Assembly (NCBI GenBank): GCA_009869945.1
Contig: WIXG01000001.1
Span: 496,001-560,000, forward strand
Length of the DNA: 64,000 nucleotides
DNA from: Mesaphorura yosii
Taxonomy: Eukaryota; Arthropoda; Collembola; Poduromorpha; Tullbergiidae
Reading direction: 5' to 3'
Shown here: positions 57,357 to 64,000 of the stretch, piece by piece
Layout: each line of letters opens with the position of its first letter
Numbering within the stretch: the stretch's first letter is position 1
Position numbers and translations under genes: made by a program
Notes under the pieces: generated by a model
Databases searched by the model: none
What the model was told of the DNA's origin: nothing
Seen by the model: the letters and a program-made list of their open reading frames with translations, nothing else

Positions 57357-57654
57357 CAAGAGATGTTGCAGAAAAGAACCAAGGCAAAGACGCTTCTCTC
57401 AACTTCTCAACTCCGCGCGAGTTTTATAAGGATTTGTAACGTACCACATGTAGTTCAAAAGTTTGTTAGGATACGGGCTTGAAAGTTTTGAAAGCTTCTC
57501 ATCTGGAACAATGGCTGAACATTAGGCAGTAGGATCAGATCGTGATTGTCCACCGGAGTGTTAATCAGAGGGTTAGGCTAGTTTCAGTCTGCTCAGCGCC
57601 CCGCGCTATCTGCTTCACGGCAGACCCAAATTATGCTGACACATGTTCAGTGGA

Positions 57655-57662
57655 TATAAAAG
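57655..57662 (+). promoter_or_regulatory. TATA box of RBM34-like gene
   Basis: TATAAAAG 73 bp ahead of the start codon; transcription expected near 57686. Confidence 0.5.
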
Positions 57663-57727
57663 GATCCGATTCTTACTCTTGAATCTAGGTTGTTCCAGGA
57701 AAAGATTCCCAAAGTCCACCCAGCACG

Positions 57728-59719
57728 ATGGGCAAAGTTAAGAAAAACGTGAAGCCAAACGAAACTAAAAGAGGCAAAGCGGATGTGGACGAATCTAAGA
57801 TGCTGGAATTGGAGAATGGTGACAACAGTGCAACTAAATTCAGAAAGCCAAGTCCGGCGAAGGCAACCAAGCGCACTAAAGACCCGGGCGGCGTAACACA
57901 ATTCGATCCAAACTTGAATTTGGCAAGTTTATTCAGTTCCAATAGTAACAACAGTGGTAAAATACTCAAAACCGTCATTCGTGATAAACCAGCATTCCCA
58001 CCCATTAAGAAGACAATTGACCGTAATGCCAAGAAGTTTGGCAAGCTCAAGAATAAGGATGCAGCACAAATTCGCATTGATGCAAAAGCTAAGTTTGGGA
58101 AGTCGCCCAAAACTGAGGTAACCCATTCCATTTCTTGTGCTTGTGAGGTCTGCATTCGTAGGCGTTAATTTCATCTCATGCATTTTCGTTTGATAACCAT
58201 CCAGCCAAATACAGAGAAGAAATCAAAGAAAATTAGGAAACCAAAATTGACGAAGAATGCAACAGAAATTGTCGGAGCAGAGGAAGAATTGGAAGAATCT
58301 AAAATGGATGACGCTGAAGATTCTATAATAAATGAACAAGATGAAAAATCCGAAGCGAAGAATGATGACATAAAGCCACAAAAGTCATTCCTTGAATTAA
58401 ATCAGCCAAAACCCAAAAATGAAGAGCTAGAACATCGAACCGTATTTGTCGGGAATGTACCAAAGGAACTGATCAAAGATGCGAAGCATCACACATTGAA
58501 AAATTTATTCAAGCCGTTTGGCAAAATTGAGACCATTCGATACAGGAGTGTGACTTCTGCAAAGCCCACCATGTTGAAGAAGGTCGCCGCCTACAGGTAA
58601 TCGAGTATTATGTCTAAAGCATGATTCCAATCCAGAGATCCGGACACCCAATACGAAATATTTTGTATAGAAATGAAATTCATCAAAACCGGTCAAACGT
58701 GAGTGCATACATCCGATATGCTACTCGAGAAGAAGCGGAATTGGCAGCAAAAGAAGTCAATGGACTGAAACTTCAAAACCATCATCTAAGTGTGGACTTG
58801 GCTGACAACAGTGGGTCAAAAAGGGATAATAAGAAAGCAATATTTATTGGTAATCTTCAACTAAGTAGGTTTTCCAAAGAATTAGAAGTAGGAAAGCGTC
58901 TACTGCAAAAGAGTACATGTGTCGCGTTAAAATAGATACGCAGGATGAGGATTTGTGGACGTTTTTTGAGGATTGTGGCCCCATTCAGAGTGTGCGCATT
59001 GTTCGAGATCAAGCAAGTGGCCTTGGAAAGGGATTTGGATACATTAATTTCCAGGTGAATTTCAGTGAAAACAGTGAAAATACAACTCATGTTAAATACG
59101 AAATTTGCATTGCTTACTGCACTGTGGTAGGATGCTGCTTCTATTGAGTTGGCATTAACTAAGAATGAGGAAGTTTTAAACGGGCGTCCTTTGCGGATCT
59201 CACGTGCCGTAAAGAAACTAAAGAAAAAGAAGGAAGCATCGGGGCCCGCGGGAGAACAAAAAAATAAGACGAAGCAAAGTAAAGGAAAAGGAAAGCCGAA
59301 ACCGGGCTCCGAAAATCAAAGCGCTTTCACGGGCGATCGAATGTCGGAAATCGGAAAGCTGAAGGTATGAAAAGTTCAGCAATTGTGACAATACGAACTG
59401 AAATTTGAAAATTTCATGTGGATTCTTTTAATTCCAGAGAAATGCTAAGAAAATGAGTAAAGGCGACTTAAAGAAAGCACGCATTGCAAAGCAATTGACC
59501 GGCAAAGGCCCCGCAGTCGGAGTGAAGCTTACGCATTCAAACTTGAAAAGAAAGTTTGACGCAGGAGGCGTCAAGGAGAAAGCCAAGAAGCCCCGAAGCT
59601 CATCTGCCAGAAAGGTGCACTCACGAGAACGAAGTGCGAACTTCAAGAAACAAACTGCACTAGAGCCCGTGAACGTGACCAGGAAGAAAGCTCCTATCAA
59701 GAGATATTTTTCAAAATGA
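57728..59719 (+). CDS. RBM34: RNA-binding protein 34 homologue (Nop12 family)
   Basis: Six exons: 57728-58117, 58205-58596, 58671-58864, 58936-59054, 59131-59364, 59438-59719; 536 aa, consistent phases. The N-terminal 200 residues are Lys/Glu-rich. RRM1 (about 207-310) opens with RTVFVGNVPKELI and carries KIETIRYRS, then KKVAAYRNEIHQNRSNVSAYIRY, a long-loop RRM typical of RBM34. RRM2 (about 317-395) has AIFIGNLQL (RNP2), SVRIVRDQASGLGKGFGYINF (RNP1) and LNGRPLRISRA. The C-terminal 140 residues are very basic. RBM34/Nop12 proteins act in the nucleolus in large-subunit ribosome maturation. The exon-3 acceptor was chosen at 58671 rather than 58636 because the latter leads to a stop after 22 codons. 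Its stop lies 11 bp from the convergent CDPF1 stop. Confidence 0.88.
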
Positions 59720-59730
59720 GTAGTTAAGGT

Positions 59731-60105
59731 TTAATCTTTCTTTTTATTAAACTTGACTAAAACCTCTTGTGGTAATAAATGCTTGTTGGTGTCTACACAT
59801 GAGCTACACAACGTCTTGCTGAAGAAGAGGCTACAATCTTGACATGTCATTTCATTACAGGATGCACAGTTTGCTCCGAGTAACAAGAAGTTTCCAGTTG
59901 CTGAAGAGCTGGTACTTGAAGAGAATGGATCTTTCATGATGTAACTGTCTTGCTTAAATACGAGTCCCTTACAAAACGGTGGTTTCGTCCCGAAGTAGTC
60001 GTAGTTTTCACTCAAGTGGCATAAATAGCATGTAAATGTGGGTCTCTCTTTGTGTTCAGGATTTTGTTCAGTCGTATTGGCATTTGTATTAGATTTGGAT
60101 TCCAT
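59731..60105 (-). CDS. CDPF1: CDPF1 (cysteine-rich DPF motif protein)
   Basis: Single exon, 124 aa, normal length for the family. It contains the whole CDPF1 pattern: FTCYLCHLSENYDYFGTKPP, the VMKDPF-type motif IMKDPF, the strand NFLLLGANCASCNEMTC with paired cysteines, CSLFFSKTLCSSC and a final PQEV. The cysteine pairs suggest zinc binding. Biochemical function of the family is unknown. It starts 27 bp downstream of the IBA57 stop on the same strand and ends 11 bp from the convergent RBM34 stop, so its UTRs must overlap both neighbours, or it may be read from an IBA57 transcript. Confidence 0.9.
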   Translation of the reverse strand: MESKSNTNANTTEQNPEHKERPTFTCYLCHLSENYDYFGTKPPFCKGLVFKQDSYIMKDPFSSSTSSSATGNFLLLGANCASCNEMTCQDCSLFFSKTLCSSCVDTNKHLLPQEVLVKFNKKKD

Positions 60106-60132
60106 TTCGTAGCTTGCGTAATCATGCGGTAA

Positions 60133-61490
60133 TTAATTCTTGGAAACTCGTTCTTGTGAGGAGCTTTCAACCTTCGGCCACCAGAACGGTCGTTTAAGCG
60201 TTATCGCGTGATCACCAACTTTCAACTCTGGTGCTCCGAGCGCGTCTTCTACTCGAACAAGTGCTAGTCCGTTTGTGTCGATAATGTTCCGAACTTTGCC
60301 AACAGGACGTTTGGTTCCCGGGTTGACTATTTCCAATTTTGACTTGTCAATGTCTTCAGGAAATTTGACTCCAGGTGCTAAACTGCAAATTACAACGCAG
60401 CAATTGAATTTCACTCATTTTCATCCACATCATCCAGAAGCCACTGCACTTACGTGAATGGCATCAACCGTTTCCTAACAACACCAGTGTGATGAGTTCG
60501 TGCGGTCAGTTCTTGGCCAACGTAGCAGCCCTTGTGGAAATTGATTCCGTGCAAAATGTCTCCGTTGGACTCCAGAGGAAAGCAGTTTCCTTGAGGCAGG
60601 TCACCAATCCCTTCTCCAATACCCAATGAATACAAATTCTTCTTGTATTCCGTTTCGTTGCTTTCCACCTTGAGTGTTTGCTTTGTAGATTCTACTTTTC
60701 CATCACCTGCAGCAATGACTCTCCAACCGAGAAAGCCTATTCTTGGATCTGATGTTGGTCGGAGGTTTTTGTCAGTAAGTTCCAAGTTGTACGGACACTC
60801 TGCGGCGGCGGTGGAACTGTCCGAATGTAATGTTGTCAATCCCTTACACACTTCTGATGAGATTGCGTCCGCGTTTTGTAAAAGAATTTCTCCGTGCAAA
60901 ATGCTAATAGAAAGCAAACAGGAAACATTCAACTCATACGTATGACTTGGTTAATGTTTGATATGTTCATCTTACTCGGGGTCGAGTACCGCCCAAATCT
61001 TAAACTGGTCCTTTACGTCCTTTATCTCAACTTTCTTCTTCAGGCGATATAAACTCAAATGCTTGATTAGTTGTGACTGAACCGTCGTATCACATTCTAG
61101 AAGAGTGTCATCTGTCTCGGCTTGCTTAGCACTGCTGGGAAGTGCTTGTTTGGCGTTATATAAAATCACGTCATATAAAACCCGTCCTTGATGATTAAGA
61201 ATTAAAGCATAAATGCTAGGAACCGCTTCAAGATGCGTGACGTTGTTCGTGATTAGTCCTTGGAGGAATTGGAGCGTGTCAGGGCCAGAAAGACGGATCA
61301 AGGATCGTGACTTCAATTGAGTTCCAATTATATGACTACTTGTCGCAGGATTTGGTGCGAAGATGCTGAAGTTTCGGCGAAAACTTGAAATCGATGTCCG
61401 CTGATTGACGCAAGCCCTACATAATGAGGAAAATTTTTCCGTTTCTTGTAGCCGGGAAATGTGTGCCAGCTTTAACTGCCTGAACAACAT
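60133..61490 (-). CDS. IBA57: IBA57 mitochondrial Fe-S assembly factor
   Basis: Three exons, 60976-61490, 60454-60903, 60133-60382, both introns in phase 2; 404 aa. The first ATG is at 61490. MLFRQLKLAHISRL and Arg/Ser-rich residues up to about 45 form a mitochondrial presequence. The COG0354/YgfZ-GcvT fold is shown by SLIRLSGPDTLQFLQGLITN near the start and by the hallmark KGCYVGQELTARTHHTGVVR containing the conserved K-G-C-Y-x-G-Q-E heptamer with its Cys. The C-terminal GcvT-like barrel ends VGDHAITLKRPFWWP. IBA57 works with ISCA1/ISCA2 to make 4Fe-4S clusters in the matrix, feeding aconitase, lipoyl synthase and complex I. Confidence 0.93.
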
Positions 61491-61993
61491 TGAGCCACTT
61501 GTCACTCTAGTCACCTCCACAAGTTATTGCATTGTGTGCTGAATCTTAATTTTATAGCAAATAGCCGTATTAATTCATAATTTTATGTTCGTGCTGCTTG
61601 AACTTAATAAGATACGAGGATAGGCTAGCCAATGGTTCAAAATTCATCGTGCCGCCAAGCCTTCCAGCTGCTCGAAAGTGTTCTTTGTCGTCATTTTGAT
61701 GTTCTCTGTTTTTGCAATTGCTCATGATCGAGATGAAATTCGATGAGGTGTGGTGGAATATTTGCAGGATGCAATGGAGAATTGATGATTCAAAACTTCG
61801 GAATCTACTTTAAAATAGTTTATTTCAACTTATAATCAATGCAAAACAGTCATAATCATACGCTATAATCTAGTGTCGGTCGAAAATTAGTAGGATTAAC
61901 TTCGAAGTAATCAAGTAATTAAACAATGCGACGTTGCTGGTCACACGATTAGCATTTCGAATCAACACAGGACAACCCGACACTTGTCACGCT
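61491..61993. other. intergenic region
   Basis: Holds the IBA57 promoter and the 3' UTR of the channel gene, both on the minus strand. No other feature. Confidence 0.4.
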
Positions 61994-63922
61994 TCACGCG
62001 TCTTGTTGACTAGAAATTAACCATGTCCAATATATCATGTTGAAGAGCAAGAATAACAGCGCAAGTACAATCGGCGAGCTCTCCTCAAAGCATTTCGCGT
62101 AGTCGAAGAAAACAACCACGTTCGATATCTTCGGTCTCACCGTAACAGAGTTTGTGATTAGATTGTTCTCCTCAGCCGATATCGACTCGTCAACCCGCCT
62201 TTCATGTAGGTTGAGTAATCTGTGCATTCAACATAAAAATAGTATCAGTTTCGCTTATTTGGAAGAAACACTAATTATTATTGTGAATCACAAACTTACT
62301 TGAGAACGAGTGTAAATTCTGCGAGAGCAAGAAACACGAAAAAGACGCAGGCAACCATCCAGACGTCCAACGCTTTAATGTAAGCCACATTTGGAACCAA
62401 TTGTCTATTGAATGAAATGATCCATTTATAGAATTCAGATTTGTCAAAATAAGAGTGGCTAGTTCCTCATTTAACTAACCGTATCGAAGCAAACATGGTA
62501 ATGAGTGTAAGCAGGCATGTGATACAGATTGCCATTCGACCAGGCGTGGAGCTTGGAGGCACCAAGAAGGAGAGCCAGCTGACCGCCACCAACAACGCGC
62601 TTGGAATATAAGTTTGAATAATGTGGTAACTCAATTTCCGTTTCAGCGTCACTGTAAATCGCAGGCCAGGAAACGTCCCTGCAGAAAATTAAACGATGAG
62701 GCGTGCTTGACTCATCCATCACCACTTTAATTTAAGCTGATTAAGGAAATGATGAATTGCTTTGTTACCTGAACTGCTCGTGAATGAAAAGTACGCAGGC
62801 TTCTCAAGCCCGAGGTAGAAATTTGCCAGCTTGATTTCCTTACCAAATCTGACCCCATCTCGGTACCACGACAGTTGAAGCTGTTTATCGTTGTACCCGT
62901 CTGAAAGTTCGATAAGGATCTCTCGATACAAGTTATCAATCAAATAGGTAGCTCACGTTTGAAATCTGATCGTACAGCTTTTAAGGTCAATATTGCATTT
63001 TTGCGTGTCCGCCGGGTATAGCTCGAATCGCATTTCGCAAGCCATTCTCACTGCAATTCTGCGAAAGGCGAGAGAAATTGAAGAACATTCCAATTTCAAA
63101 TTCCATGCCGTACAAGTTCAATTACTTGCTAACCTGGCAGAATACCGTAGATAAGAATCATTGTAAATGCGCAGAGACGCCGGGGTTGACACCACGGTTG
63201 GTTGCGTGACGGACTTCATATTCTCTGTGTCAAGTGCCAAGGTGAAAGTCGTTAGCAGTAAATACGTGTTGGCATTCCTACCCCCAAAATGCTAAATTGC
63301 TTACCGTAGAATATGTCAGGGTGCCAAATGTCATTCAACAGCTTTGGTTTGAGAACCATAAATCTCTGTCCGTCCGAGTAGTCGTGTCGCGCTTTCAATC
63401 TTGTATCACGCCATTGCATGTACATGTTCATTTCCACCACCAATTCCTGCGCGATATGCGACAGAACTTTCTTTGCTAACTGATGATGGATTTCGTGTGT
63501 GGGCTCACCTCGGCAATTTCCTTAATGTCACGAACACTCATAATTAGCACAGAGAACGTCATCTCGTTCAGGCGGCCTTCAAACAATGCAGAATTTTCAA
63601 TATTTTGACGGATACATCAGCGCAGAAGTTACAGCGACACAGCACAAAAGATATACGTGTTAACTGTATCATACTGCAGTGGCTTGTCCTTACCATCTAT
63701 TTTCGGCGGAAGTTCGTGCACATTGTAATTGGCTGGAATTAAAGATCGCTCGGAGAACGGAATATCATCTGCCATTTCAGCAGCTTGAGTGATTGCTTCA
63801 GGAATTCGTAGAGGATACCCAGGTTGGCCCTCCGCATCGCCGATGGATGAGTTGAGGAGCAGGAACAAACTTATCACTAGAAAAACCCTTCTTTCGAAAT
63901 GTATCAAGTTTACCCTGCCCAT
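61994..63922 (-). CDS. Cys-loop ligand-gated ion channel subunit
   Basis: Nine exons: 63694-63922, 63509-63576, 63305-63446, 63134-63224, 62976-63058, 62769-62900, 62480-62678, 62300-62404, 61994-62219; 424 aa, all phases consistent. A signal peptide (RRVFLVISLFLLLNSSIG) precedes the ligand domain with QWRDTRL, IWHPDIFYG and the Cys loop Cys184-x13-Cys198 (CEMRFELYPADTQKC). TM1 to TM3 follow: YIPSALLVAVSWLSFLV, then the TM2 entrance TPGR (Pro294-Gly295-Arg296), MAICITCLLTLITMF, and ALDVWMVACVFFVFLAFAEF; TM4 is SPIVLALLFLLFNMIYWTWL. Pro-x-Arg at the TM2 entrance resembles the PAR motif of anion channels, so chloride selectivity is likely. TM2 itself has Cys300 and Cys303, unusual. The TM3-TM4 loop is short (about 45 aa). 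The ligand cannot be named; acetylcholine-type vicinal Cys are absent. Confidence 0.87.
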
Positions 63923-64000
63923 CGTTCGCTAAACTCAAAAAGGCACTCCAAAGATCTGCTGTAGCCAAAACAAAGTTTTAGGTGGATTTTCGAAAGGGCA

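Larger units (their letters stand above)
56893..57727. other. divergent promoter region, lysozyme and RBM34
   Basis: 0.8-kb interval between two outward-facing genes. Contains TATAAAAG at 57655-57662 for RBM34 and a short CATCGA repeat at 57331-57356. No gene. Confidence 0.45.

Noticed and set aside
58636-58700. Acceptor at 58636 for RBM34 exon 3
   Set aside because: It leads to a stop after 22 codons and breaks RRM1; the acceptor at 58671 restores the family sequence.
1-64000. tRNA, rRNA, CRISPR, phage or bacterial operon features
   Set aside because: No clover-leaf B-box (GGTTCRANNCC), rRNA-like blocks, spaced repeats or Shine-Dalgarno ordered gene strings were seen; the DNA is eukaryotic.

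Overview
The window looks like nuclear DNA of an arthropod, probably a hexapod. Genes are split by many short introns of about 50-150 bp with GT-AG ends. There are arthropod chemoreceptors (a gustatory receptor with the terminal TY-x5-QF motif and two divergent ionotropic receptors), a Nab co-repressor gene, a c-type lysozyme and TATA plus TCAGTT-type initiators. A springtail (Collembola) is my best guess because an alternative oxidase and an SLC14-type urea transporter sit among intron-rich arthropod genes, but the sequence alone does not prove it. I rebuilt exon structures by hand from splice consensus, frame and family conservation; every spliced model given has consistent intron phases.

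Layout, left to right. 0.6-2 kb: a death-domain protein and a decayed Tc1/mariner fragment. 2.2-5 kb: a secreted protein with two serpin domains in tandem. 5.7-7.6 kb: a cysteine-rich EB/EGF-like surface protein. 8.7-13.6 kb: a TMEM272-like four-helix protein, divergent from a gustatory receptor, which runs tail-to-tail into a urea transporter. 15.6-16 kb: an Arg/Ser-rich basic protein. 16.6-28 kb: a PPPDE (DeSI) peptidase gene and Nab, which has a 6.9-kb second intron and about 4 kb of gene-free DNA upstream. 32-37.2 kb: two ionotropic receptor genes and a possible relic between them. 37.6 kb: a broken PIF/Harbinger-like fragment. 38.6-39.8 kb: alternative oxidase. 40.3 kb: a two-exon secreted Cys peptide. 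41-42 kb: a Gly/Tyr-rich secreted repeat protein. 46-46.8 kb: a second TMEM272-like gene. 48-53.6 kb: two tandem secreted GH31 (MYORG-like) glycosidases. 54.9-57 kb: an intronless SAND+MYND (DEAF1-like) protein facing a c-type lysozyme. 57.7-61.5 kb: a dense housekeeping block, RBM34, CDPF1 and IBA57. 62-63.9 kb: a Cys-loop ligand-gated channel.

There is no operon-like pathway. The logic is local: tandem duplicates (GH31 pair, IR pair), convergent pairs whose poly(A) signals lie at or inside the partner gene, and one large regulatory domain around Nab. The most unusual items are the tandem serpin whose two reactive-loop regions are rewritten as short basic segments, a 110-bp perfectly identical tract shared by the two otherwise diverged GH31 genes, the small uncharacterised Cys peptide, the intronless DEAF1-like gene, and clustered ATGCAAAT octamers in and upstream of Nab.
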